This document shows positions 57,167 through 64,000 of a stretch of 64,000 nt of DNA, in pieces. The translations under genes and the position numbers were made by a program. How positions within the stretch are numbered: position 1 is the stretch's first letter; each line of letters starts with the position of its first letter. This stretch comes from Pseudonocardia hydrocarbonoxydans (lineage in GTDB: Bacteria; Actinomycetota; Actinomycetes; Mycobacteriales; Pseudonocardiaceae): positions 186,001-250,000 of the forward strand of contig NZ_BJNG01000016.1 in the NCBI RefSeq assembly GCF_006539565.1, in the 5' to 3' direction. The notes below the pieces were generated by a model. That model was given only the letters and a program-made list of their open reading frames with translations, did not search any database and had not been told where the DNA came from.

Positions 57167-58209
57167 GGCGCCGTGCCGGCCGACCGCGCCCGCACGGCGG
57201 GCGCCACGGCCGTGCCGAGCAGCTCGATGCCGTGCAGCAGGTCCTCGTGGGCCAGGCGCACGTTCGTCATCTGCAGGGAGATCCGGTCGACGCCGCCGAG
57301 CGCGTCGGAGACGGCCAGCATCTTCGTGGCCACGGTCTCGGCGTCACCGATGAAGTAGGCGCCGGTCGGGCCGGTGGTGGCCTCGTAGGCCATGCGGGTG
57401 GGCGGCGGTCCCCCGCGCTCGCGGGCGATCTTGGTGAAGATCTCCGACCAGCCCGGGTAGAACAGGTCCTTCGCCTGCTGGTCGGTGTCGCCGACGTAGC
57501 CGAACACGTGCAGGCCGACCTTCAGCGCCGCGGCGTCGTGGCCGGCGCGGCGGCCGGCCTCGCGGTAGGCGTCGACCAGCGGGCGGAACCGGTGCGGCTC
57601 GCCGCCGATGATCGCCACCATCAGGGGCAGGCCCAGCACCCCGGCCCGGACGAACGACTCCGGGGTGCCGCCGACGCCCAGCCAGATCGGCAGCGGGTCC
57701 TGCAGCGGCCGCGGGTACACGCCCTGCCCGGTCAGCGGGGGCCGGTGCCGCCCGGACCAGGTGACCGTCGGCGACTCGCGGATGCGCAGCAGCAGGTCGA
57801 GCTTCTCGGTGAACAGCGAGTCGTAGTCGCGCAGCGACAGCCCGAACAGCGGGAACGCCTCGGTGAACGACCCGCGCCCGACGACCATGTCCATCCGCCC
57901 GCGCGAGACGAGGTCGAGGGTGGCGAAGTCCTGGAACACCCGGACGGGATCGTCGGCGCTGAGCACGGTGACGGCGCTGTTGAGGCGGATCCGGCTGGTC
58001 CGCGCCGCGGCCGCGGCGAGCAGGATCGCCGGGGCCGAGTCGTAGTACTCGCTGCGGTGGTGCTCGCCGATGCCGAAGGAGTCGAGCCCGACCTCGTCGG
58101 CGCGCTGCACCTCCTCGAGCAGGTGCGCCACCCGGTCCGCCGGGCTCACCACCTCACCGGTGTGCGGGTCGGTGACGGCGGAGACGAAGCTGTCGATCCC
58201 GATGTGCAT
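57163..58209 (-). CDS. LLM-class flavin-dependent oxidoreductase
   Basis: The product is 348 residues of the bacterial luciferase-like TIM barrel. DSFGIGEHHRSEYYDSAPAI, LVSRGRMDMVVGRGSFTEAF and PIWLGVGGTPESFVRA are the flavin and barrel motifs, and the late PTGAYFIGDAETVATKM closes the domain. It uses reduced FMN or F420 supplied by a partner; the substrate is unknown. ATG 58209 starts at MHIGID; an ATG nine bases earlier is possible. It overlaps SpeG. Confidence 0.92.
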   Translation of the reverse strand: MHIGIDSFVSAVTDPHTGEVVSPADRVAHLLEEVQRADEVGLDSFGIGEHHRSEYYDSAPAILLAAAAARTSRIRLNSAVTVLSADDPVRVFQDFATLDLVSRGRMDMVVGRGSFTEAFPLFGLSLRDYDSLFTEKLDLLLRIRESPTVTWSGRHRPPLTGQGVYPRPLQDPLPIWLGVGGTPESFVRAGVLGLPLMVAIIGGEPHRFRPLVDAYREAGRRAGHDAAALKVGLHVFGYVGDTDQQAKDLFYPGWSEIFTKIARERGGPPPTRMAYEATTGPTGAYFIGDAETVATKMLAVSDALGGVDRISLQMTNVRLAHEDLLHGIELLGTAVAPAVRARSAGTAP

Positions 58210-58227
58210 GGTTCCCATCCTGGCCGC

Positions 58228-58515
58228 ATGGAACTCGGGTTCGCCGGTGAGGTGTGGCACTGGAGGGGTCCGGCGCCGTGGTACTTCGTCACCGTGCCCG
58301 ATCCGGAGTCGGCCGCGCTGGAGTCGGCGTCCACGCTCGTCACCTACGGCTGGGGCATGATCCCGGTGCACGCCCGGATCGGCGCCACCGCGTGGACGAC
58401 GGCGTTGTGGCCCAAGGACGGGCGCTACGTCGTGCCGTTGAAGGCGGCGATCCGCCGGGCCGAGCGGATCGACCTCGGCGACGTCGTGCAGGTCGGGCTG
58501 ACGGTCGACCTCTGA
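58228..58515 (+). CDS. DUF1905 domain protein
   Basis: The product is 95 residues. WHWRGPAPWYFVTVPDPES, then YGWGMIPVHARIGATAWTTA, LWPKDGRYVVPLKAAIRRAE and a last GDVVQVGLTVDL match the DUF1905 beta-barrel. Its function is unknown; some members are fused to YdeI-type domains. It is divergent from the LLM gene, with starts only 18 bases apart. Confidence 0.9.
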   Translation: MELGFAGEVWHWRGPAPWYFVTVPDPESAALESASTLVTYGWGMIPVHARIGATAWTTALWPKDGRYVVPLKAAIRRAERIDLGDVVQVGLTVDL

Positions 58516-58518
58516 CGG

Positions 58519-58794
58519 TCACCGGCCCAGCGCCGCGAGCCTGGTCGCCACCGCGTCGACGCCGAGGGGGTCGGGGTCGGGGTCGAGGGGGTCGGGGTCG
58601 AGCCCGAAGTGCCCCGCCAGCTCCGCACGCAGGAAGGCCGCGATCCCGGCGGCGTCCGCGCCGGCGGCGAGCCGCCGCAGGAGCGGGGCGATCAGGCAGT
58701 CGTACTCGTCGGCCGGTACGCCGTGCTCGATGACGCCGATCGGGTTCCAGGCGTTGAGGACGTCCCGGACGGCCGATCCTGCCGGACTCTGCAT
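58519..58794 (-). CDS. Small protein with Asp-Pro repeat
   Basis: The product is 91 residues. VRDVLNAWNPIGVIEHGVPA with DEYDCLIAPLLRRLAAG resembles the DUF1871 or immunity-type small proteins (N-P-I-G-V and D-E-Y-D motifs). After AELAGHFGLD it has a DPDPLDPDPDPL repeat made by a short tandem GGGGTC DNA repeat. The gene is convergent with the DUF1905 gene, 3 bases apart. Confidence 0.65.
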   Translation of the reverse strand: MQSPAGSAVRDVLNAWNPIGVIEHGVPADEYDCLIAPLLRRLAAGADAAGIAAFLRAELAGHFGLDPDPLDPDPDPLGVDAVATRLAALGR

Positions 58795-58828
58795 CCGTGC
58801 AGGCTAGGCCCCCCGGGACGTCCCGCGC

Positions 58829-59866
58829 TCAGCTGTTGCGGGCGTCCAGCCAGGCGTCGACGTCGGCGACGACCTGCTCGTGGTTCGCCTCCAGCACCGG
58901 GTAGTGCGACGCGTCGGCGATGATCGACTTCGTCACCTCGGGGCTGCCCAGGTAGCGGGCGGCCTGGAGCTCGGCGGCCGGGGGCGGGAAGATCGCGTCG
59001 GCGTCACCGAACTGGACGAGCACTGGCACGTCGATGCGGGCGAGCAGCAGGCTGTCGACCGTCAATGCCGGGCCGAGGGAGAGCAGCTGGCCGCACGGGT
59101 CGGCGTTCGGGGCCGGCACGGCGTCGCGGACGGCCTGCTCGGCGCTGTTGAAGTAGAAGGTGTCGATGCTGTCCTTCGCGAACACCGCGTAGTGCGGCTC
59201 CGCGCCCGGGTCACCGCCCAGCAGGCAGCGCCGCGAGACGTCGGCCACCTCCGCCGCGGCGTACGGGGAGGCCGCGAAGTCGCCCCAGGCGAAGTTCAGC
59301 ACGCCGTCGACGTTGCCGTAGTGCGAGGCGGTGAGGTTCGAGATCAGCCCACCGACCGACGACCCGCCGAGGTAGACGCGGTCGAACGCGGGCGCCTTGG
59401 CCTTGTCCAGCTCGTAGTCGCCGGTGCGCAGCGCCTGCACCATCTGGTGGGCGACGTCGGCCTCGGAGCCGAAGCAGGTGTCGAGCCCGGCGGGGCGGTC
59501 GCTCTCGCCGTAGCCGAGGCGGTCGACCGCGACGATCGCGTGGCCCTCCTCGGCGAGCTGCCGGGCGACGTTGTAGCCCTCCACGCCGTCGAACTGCCAG
59601 TAGTCCTGGTCGAAGGTCACCGCGTGCAGCAGCAGCGACACCGCTCCCCCGGACTCGACGGCCTCCGCGGGCGCGACGAGCGTGCCGCGCACCGTGTACT
59701 CCGCGCCGTCGGACGGGCAGGGCACGGTCGTGGTGTTCGTGTTCTGCACCGAGAACGAGATCGGCACCTCGACGACCTGGCCGTCGGCCATGGCGAGGGG
59801 CGCGGCGGTGACCGTGGCGGTGACCGCCGCACCGAGTGCGGCTATCAAGGCGATGTGGCGGCGCAT
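58829..59866 (-). CDS. Secreted alpha/beta hydrolase
   Basis: The product is 345 residues with a Sec signal (RRHIALIAALGAAVTATVTA, cut after LAMA). The hydrolase fold has HAVTFDQDYWQFDG (oxyanion region), VDRLGYGESD, the nucleophile elbow YLGGSSVGG and the acid in QFGDADAIFPPP with His in DASHYPVLE. It probably cleaves an ester outside the cell. ATG 59866 follows GAGGA; an upstream start at 59905 would weaken the signal peptide. Confidence 0.88.
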   Translation of the reverse strand: MRRHIALIAALGAAVTATVTAAPLAMADGQVVEVPISFSVQNTNTTTVPCPSDGAEYTVRGTLVAPAEAVESGGAVSLLLHAVTFDQDYWQFDGVEGYNVARQLAEEGHAIVAVDRLGYGESDRPAGLDTCFGSEADVAHQMVQALRTGDYELDKAKAPAFDRVYLGGSSVGGLISNLTASHYGNVDGVLNFAWGDFAASPYAAAEVADVSRRCLLGGDPGAEPHYAVFAKDSIDTFYFNSAEQAVRDAVPAPNADPCGQLLSLGPALTVDSLLLARIDVPVLVQFGDADAIFPPPAAELQAARYLGSPEVTKSIIADASHYPVLEANHEQVVADVDAWLDARNS

Positions 59867-60079
59867 GGGGCATCCTCGGGTTTCGCTGGGGAGCGGTTCG
59901 CTCACTCAACGCTTCCTGAGCCGCGCCGATGCGGTGACGGGCCGGGTTCACCTGTTCGGGCACCGGGGTCGCGCGGGCGGGGCCGTGGCGACGGCCCGCT
60001 CTGCCGGACCGACCGCGGCCGTCGGGTTGGCACTGCCAGGCCGAGGACCGGGCGGGGGCCGTGGACGGAGCATCGCCCC

Positions 60080-60337
60080 ATGACCAGCTGGCTGGACCAC
60101 GCGGCGTGCCGAGACGTCGACCCGGAGATCTTCTTCCCGACCGGTGTCGGAGTGGTCGCCGACCGTCAGGCGGTCCGGGCCAAGGAGGTCTGCCGGCGCT
60201 GTCCCGTCGCCCCGGAGTGCCTGAGCTGGGCCCAGGTCCACGCGTCGGCCGACGGGGTCTGGGGAGGACTCGACGCGGGCGAGCGCCGGGAGCTCCGCCG
60301 GAGCAGGCGCCGGCAGGCCGAGCAGGGCGCGGCCTGA
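60080..60337 (+). CDS. WhiB-family iron-sulfur regulator
   Basis: The product is 85 residues. The four cluster Cys are C10, C38, C41 and C47 (CRRCPVAPEC), followed by the G-V-W-G-G turn and a basic C-terminus RRELRRSRRRQ. The 4Fe-4S cluster senses oxygen or nitric oxide, and the protein binds sigma factor at promoters. It is short, like WhiB-type proteins of actinophages and small paralogs. A strong hairpin follows. Confidence 0.93.
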   Translation: MTSWLDHAACRDVDPEIFFPTGVGVVADRQAVRAKEVCRRCPVAPECLSWAQVHASADGVWGGLDAGERRELRRSRRRQAEQGAA

Positions 60338-60375
60338 TCCCCGCCGCCGGCACCGCAGCGGTGCGACACGAGACA

Positions 60376-60413
60376 CCGCCCCCCGTTCCGGGAGGACCCG
60401 GGACGGGGGGCGG
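60376..60413. terminator. Hairpin terminator after whiB
   Basis: CCGCCCCCCGTTCCGGG pairs with CCCGGGACGGGGGGCGG with one mismatch around AGGA. It stands 38 bases after the WhiB stop and 41 before the stop of the convergent HbpS-like gene, so it may serve both. Confidence 0.85.
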
Positions 60414-60454
60414 GTTCCACGCTCCGCGGCGTGCGCGGCGTGCGCGGGCGTCCG

Positions 60455-60868
60455 TCAGAATGCCGCCGAAGCGGCGTCGGCCACGGTCTGGTCCTGCTCG
60501 CCGCTGCCACCGCTGACGCCCACGGCCCCGACGACCCGGTCGCCCAGCCGCAGCGGGACACCGCCCGCGAAGATCATCACGCGGCCGCCGTTGGAGACGT
60601 TGATCCCGAAGAACTGCGCACCGGGACAGGCGTTCACCCCGAGGTCCGCGGTGGTGATGTCGAACGCCCGGGACGTGAAGGCCTTGTTGATGGAGATGTC
60701 GACGCTCCCGATCCACGCCCCGTCCATCCGGACGTGCGCGACGAGGTTCCCGCCCACGTCGACCACGGCGATGTTGCTGGGCTGGCCGATCTCGCCGGCC
60801 TTGGCCTCCCCGGCGGCGATGATCCGCCGAGCGTCTTCCAGGGAGACCGATTCGTACTTGAGGGTCAT
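60455..60868 (-). CDS. GlcG/HbpS-family haem-binding protein
   Basis: The product is 137 residues: LEDARRIIAAGEAKAGEI, IAVVDVGGNLVAHVRMDG, SINKAFTSRAFD and PLRLGDRVVGAVGVSGGSGE. This is the complete GlcG/HbpS domain. HbpS from Streptomyces binds haem and takes part in redox sensing outside the cell, but no signal peptide is present here. Between it and the next plus gene are 288 bases without a gene. Confidence 0.9.
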   Translation of the reverse strand: MTLKYESVSLEDARRIIAAGEAKAGEIGQPSNIAVVDVGGNLVAHVRMDGAWIGSVDISINKAFTSRAFDITTADLGVNACPGAQFFGINVSNGGRVMIFAGGVPLRLGDRVVGAVGVSGGSGEQDQTVADAASAAF

Positions 60869-61156
60869 GGCGACGTCCCGTCCGTTGTGAGGGTTCCCCC
60901 GATGCGTGCCGGCCCAGGCTGTCCAGCGCCGATCCCCCGCACCTCCGCCTGCCGGGCCGAAAGCTGCACCGTCGGATGCGCACGACAGATCGACCCGGAG
61001 CACCGGTCGCTCCGCGTCGCCGCGACCTGGCCCGGCACGCCCAACGACACCGGCGAGATCCGGCCTGACGGGCGGATGCCGTGGCCGACCGCACCCCCGA
61101 TGCTGATCTCCACAGAGATCGAGAACCGAAGTCGGACCCACCCGGAGGAGAGAATC

Positions 61157-61459
61157 ATGTCGGTCACCAAGGGACTGTTCGTGACGCTGGAGGCGCAGCC
61201 GGGCAAGGAGTCCGACGTCGAGGAGTTCCTCCAGGCCGGGCGCTCGCTGGTCGGGGAGGAACCGGCCACGGTGGCCTGGTTCGCCGTCCAGCTCGGACCT
61301 TCGACCTACGCGATCGTCGACTTCTTCCCCGACGACGCGGGCCGCACCGCCCACCTGCAGGGCAAGGTCGGGCAGGCGCTCGGGGAGCGCGCCGACGAGC
61401 TCTTCGCGAAGGCGCCCGACATCCAGCAGCTCGACGTCGTGGCGTCGAAGCTGCCCTGA
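61157..61459 (+). CDS. ABM-domain (YgiN-like) putative monooxygenase
   Basis: The product is 100 residues. KGLFVTLEAQPGKESDVEEF, EPATVAWFAVQLGPSTYAIV and AHLQGKVGQALGERADELFA fit the dimeric alpha-beta ABM/quinol monooxygenase group. GGAGGAG precedes the ATG. It lies 56 bases before dps on the same strand, probably one oxidative-stress operon. Confidence 0.85.
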   Translation: MSVTKGLFVTLEAQPGKESDVEEFLQAGRSLVGEEPATVAWFAVQLGPSTYAIVDFFPDDAGRTAHLQGKVGQALGERADELFAKAPDIQQLDVVASKLP

Positions 61460-61515
61460 CCGGTGTGCCTCGGGCGCTCCGGCCGAGGAGCGTCCCCGAC
61501 GACCTGGGAGATCCC

Positions 61516-62112
61516 ATGACCACCACGTCCGACCGCCCGAGGCACAGCCAGCCCTGGTTGCACCAGCACGGTGTGGAGGTGCAGGCCTACGGCACCGTGC
61601 GGCAGTTCCCCCTCGGCCTGTCCGCGGACGCCCGCGGCTACTCGTGCCAGCGGGTCAACCGGATACTCGCCGACTCGCAGATCCTCTACGCGCACTACAA
61701 GAAGCACCACTGGCTGATGCGCGGGCCCACCTTCTACTCCCTGCACCTGCTGCTCGACAAGCACGCGGGCGAACAGCTGGTCATCATCGACTCGCTGGCC
61801 GAACGGGTGCAGAGCCTGGGCGGTGTCGCGGTGGGCGACCCGAGGCACGTCGCCGAGATCACCCGCATCCCCCGCGCCCCGGACGGTGTGGAGGCGGTCC
61901 CGGCGATGCTGTCGCGGCTGCTGGAGGGGCACGAGCAGATCCTCATCGACGCGCACGACGCCGCCTCGCGGGTCGGTGCCCTGGGCGACGACGGCACGAA
62001 CGACCTGTTGGTGTCCGAGGTCATCCGGACCGGCGAGCTGCAGGCCTGGTTCCTGGCCGAGCATCTGGTCGATACGCCACTGGTGCGCCTCGACGAGCGC
62101 GAGGGTCGGTGA
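61516..62112 (+). CDS. dps: Dps-family DNA-protection ferritin
   Basis: The product is 198 residues. The ferroxidase-helix region QILYAHYKKHHWLMRGPTFY leads to LHLLLDKHAGEQ and IDSLAERVQSLGG, as in Dps. The N-terminal 35 residues are a polar tail. Members form a 12-mer that oxidises and stores iron and shields DNA. Its 3' half is overlapped on the other strand by the extended PucR frame. Confidence 0.88.
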   Translation: MTTTSDRPRHSQPWLHQHGVEVQAYGTVRQFPLGLSADARGYSCQRVNRILADSQILYAHYKKHHWLMRGPTFYSLHLLLDKHAGEQLVIIDSLAERVQSLGGVAVGDPRHVAEITRIPRAPDGVEAVPAMLSRLLEGHEQILIDAHDAASRVGALGDDGTNDLLVSEVIRTGELQAWFLAEHLVDTPLVRLDEREGR

Positions 62113-63830
62113 GGGCGGTCCCGGGTCAGTGGCTCGATCAGGATCTGCCAGGCCCGGGACGCCACGTGCAGGTTCAGCCGGCTCTCGACGGCGCCCAGGT
62201 CGTGGCCGGACAGGTCACGGATGCGGCGCAGCCGGTAGCGCAGGGTGCTGCGGTGGATGGTCAGTGCGCGTGCGGTGGCGTCGTAGTTGCCACCGCACTC
62301 GTAGTACTGCCACAGCGTGACGACCAGCTCGGACCGGTTCGCCGCGTCGTAGTCGATGAGCGGCCCGAGCCACTCCCGGACGAACGCCCGCACCTCCCCG
62401 TCGCCCGCGCCGGCCGCGAGCAGCCGGTAGATCCCCAGCTCGTCGAAGGTGGTCGCGCCGCCGGGCCCCCCGGCCGCCACATTGACCTCGAGGGCGCGCA
62501 CGGCCTCGGAGTACGACCGCGGGAGCTCCACCGGGTCCTCGCACGGCCGGCCCACGCCGATCGACCCGTCCGCCGACCGCACCAGCGACGCCAGGGTGTC
62601 GTGCAGCTCCGCCCAGGGCGGGTGGCCGGCGGCGTCGTCCGGGCGCGGCACCACCAGCACCGCCGCGCCGCGGCGGCGGGTGGTCAGCAGGGCCGGCCCC
62701 AGCACCCTGGCCGCCGCCCGGCCGAGGGCGACGACCACGGCCTCGTCACGGACCGAGGCGGCCCACCGCGCGACGACCACCTGGTGCGGTCGGTGCAGGT
62801 CGTGCCCGATGGCCGCCGCCCGCGCCCAGGCGCTCTCGTTGTCCACCCCGTTGAGCAGGTCGTCGACGAGGTCCCGGCGCAGCCGCAGCTCGGTCTCGGC
62901 CAGCGCGCGCTGATGGGCCAGTTCCATGGCCAGCGCGACCGCGGCGTACTCCAGCGCGAACACGTCCCGCTCCCCCGCCCGCAGACCGGGGTCGACGAGA
63001 CTGAGCACGCCCAGCACCTCGTCGCGCGGCTGGGCGACCGCCACGATCCGGTCGCGGTGCCGCATGGCCCGGCCGGTGCGCTGGATCCTGGTCAGCATGT
63101 CGGCCCGGATCCGTGGCTGCGGTCGCGGGTAGGTGCGCGGGCGACCCGGGCCGGCCCAGGCGAGCAGGTTGCCGAAGCGGTCCTCGACCACGACGGCCAG
63201 CCCGGTGAGGTCGTGCACCGCGTCGGCGACCCCGCCCGTACCGCCACCGAGGGCCGCCACCCGGGCGAGGACCTCGTGGATCCGCTGGCGCTTCTGCAGG
63301 TCCGTCACCGCGTTCTGGAGCTGCTCGTTGATGGACTCCAGCCGGGTGTTGAGCTCACCCAGCTCCGCGGAGCCGGCCTGCGCCCGACGGTGCAGGTCGG
63401 CCCTCACCAGCGCCGCCCCCGCCAAATGGGCCAGCGTCGCCAGCAGGAACCGCTGGCCGACCGGGGGCTCCCGGTCGGCCGAGACGACCAGGTAACCGGA
63501 ATGCCCGGCGACCGCCCGCATCGGGAAGGCCCAGGACCACGCGGCCCCGGTCACCTCGACCTCGCCCTCCGCCCCGCCCAGCTCGATCAAGGGGACGATC
63601 AGGCTGCCGTCGCCGTCCGAGGTGCGCATCCCGGCCTCGTCCACCAGGTACGTGCCCCGCGCCCGGTAGGGGCCCAGAGCGCCGACCGAGCTGACCGCCA
63701 GGCGGAGGATGTCCGCCTCCTGCGTGCGGTCGAACATGACCATCGCCAGCGCGAACATGCTGCACACGTTGGCCATCTGGGAGCGGAGCGCCGCCGCCTC
63801 CGGTCTGTCGCCCTCCGGCCGATCGTCCAT
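61734..63830 (-). CDS. PucR-type GAF/helix-turn-helix regulator with unusual antisense tail
   Basis: The product is up to 698 residues. A sensor part (about 1-150), a coiled segment (AELGELNTRLESINEQLQNA), a second GAF-like domain and the PucR C-terminal helix-turn-helix (ELVVTLWQYYECGGNYDATA with RALTIHRSTLRYRLRRIRDL) follow in order. A natural protein would end near residue 570 after HVASRAWQILIEP. Here no in-frame stop occurs and the frame runs about 380 bases antisense through dps with Ser/Arg-rich text. A lost or frameshifted stop near 62115 is likely. ATG 63830 follows GAGGAG. Confidence 0.82.
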   Translation of the reverse strand: MDDRPEGDRPEAAALRSQMANVCSMFALAMVMFDRTQEADILRLAVSSVGALGPYRARGTYLVDEAGMRTSDGDGSLIVPLIELGGAEGEVEVTGAAWSWAFPMRAVAGHSGYLVVSADREPPVGQRFLLATLAHLAGAALVRADLHRRAQAGSAELGELNTRLESINEQLQNAVTDLQKRQRIHEVLARVAALGGGTGGVADAVHDLTGLAVVVEDRFGNLLAWAGPGRPRTYPRPQPRIRADMLTRIQRTGRAMRHRDRIVAVAQPRDEVLGVLSLVDPGLRAGERDVFALEYAAVALAMELAHQRALAETELRLRRDLVDDLLNGVDNESAWARAAAIGHDLHRPHQVVVARWAASVRDEAVVVALGRAAARVLGPALLTTRRRGAAVLVVPRPDDAAGHPPWAELHDTLASLVRSADGSIGVGRPCEDPVELPRSYSEAVRALEVNVAAGGPGGATTFDELGIYRLLAAGAGDGEVRAFVREWLGPLIDYDAANRSELVVTLWQYYECGGNYDATARALTIHRSTLRYRLRRIRDLSGHDLGAVESRLNLHVASRAWQILIEPLTRDRPHRPSRSSRRTSGVSTRCSARNQACSSPVRMTSDTNRSFVPSSPRAPTREAASCASMRICSCPSSSRDSIAGTASTPSGARGMRVISATCLGSPTATPPRLCTRSASESMMTSCSPACLSSSRCRE

Positions 63831-64000
63831 GGGGGCTCCTCGACCCACCGGCTGTCGCGGTTCCGGCCATCCGGCCGTCCCCGCCGGGACACTACTCCGC
63901 TCCGGCCGGGCGGGAGCCCGTCCAGCGGCGCGGCCGGACCACGGATCCGACGACGTCGGCGCGGGCCCGCACGGGCCACGGAGGTCCACCATCGTCGATC

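Overview
The window is very GC-rich with GTG starts, overlapping GTGA/ATGA gene junctions and a typical actinobacterial gene set: a WhiB protein, a mycothiol-dependent maleylpyruvate isomerase-type enzyme, DUF3558 lipoproteins, a PPE-like protein and a DesA3-type desaturase. This points to Actinobacteria, most likely Pseudonocardiaceae (Pseudonocardia or a close relative). The genus is an inference from gene style, not a database match. The window reads as chromosome with one insertion sequence and several decayed loci.

Layout. 1-2142: end of a metal-chelate or cobalamin-type ABC importer (binding protein, permease, ATPase). 2157-8588, mostly minus strand: a TetR-P450 pair, a small ABM monooxygenase, a secreted TAP-like peptidase, a two-part YeeE/YedE sulfur transporter with a Cys-rich partner, and a TPR protein. 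A tRNA-Met(CAU) lies at 8896. 9205-16138: a beta-solenoid membrane protein, a 58-residue repeat-motif protein, an M13 metallopeptidase, a PPE/DUF3558/WXG-like type VII cargo operon and a VOC protein. 16154-24737: a DoxX-like protein, a ROK kinase, a PhoD-like phosphatase, acetyltransferase, an MDMPI enzyme and the fused isobutyryl-CoA mutase IcmF. 24738-28733: a vapBC module whose toxin has an early amber codon, MFS and GNAT genes, and an azoreductase divergent from a MarR gene.

28636-36448 is the most rearranged part. It holds a DUF294 tail remnant and a 64-bp dyad. Next comes a GMC oxidoreductase/aldehyde dehydrogenase operon containing a beheaded amino-acid permease. Its divergent IclR regulator is broken by frameshifts and by a complete IS701-type element with a 4-bp target duplication. 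After that come a cobalamin-type binding protein and a 22-bp repeat array. 36449-46259: a TRIC channel, an MFS/LacI locus with a perfect 16-bp palindrome, MpaB, a UBP zinc finger, threonine dehydratase, and a MerR gene divergent from a reductase/desaturase pair. 46248-64000: a second large 22-bp array, geranylgeranyl reductase, and a TetR gene with twin operators divergent from an SDR/acyl-CoA ligase operon. These are followed by DksA-like, SGNH hydrolase, ATP-grasp, a NarL-type two-component pair, SpeG, LLM, WhiB, HbpS, Dps and a PucR regulator.

The strongest candidate for something undescribed is a family of 22-bp tandem repeats with core GCGAGTCCC. It occurs at three sites (about 266, 36028 and 46248). 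Each site is built as a forward block followed by an inverted block, mostly in exact 22-bp register, and each lies between co-directional plus-strand genes. Other structure worth checking: recurring TANNNT boxes 5-7 bases before GTG/ATG starts (leaderless genes), several clean operator palindromes next to matching regulators, and two genes interrupted by TAG within their first seven codons.
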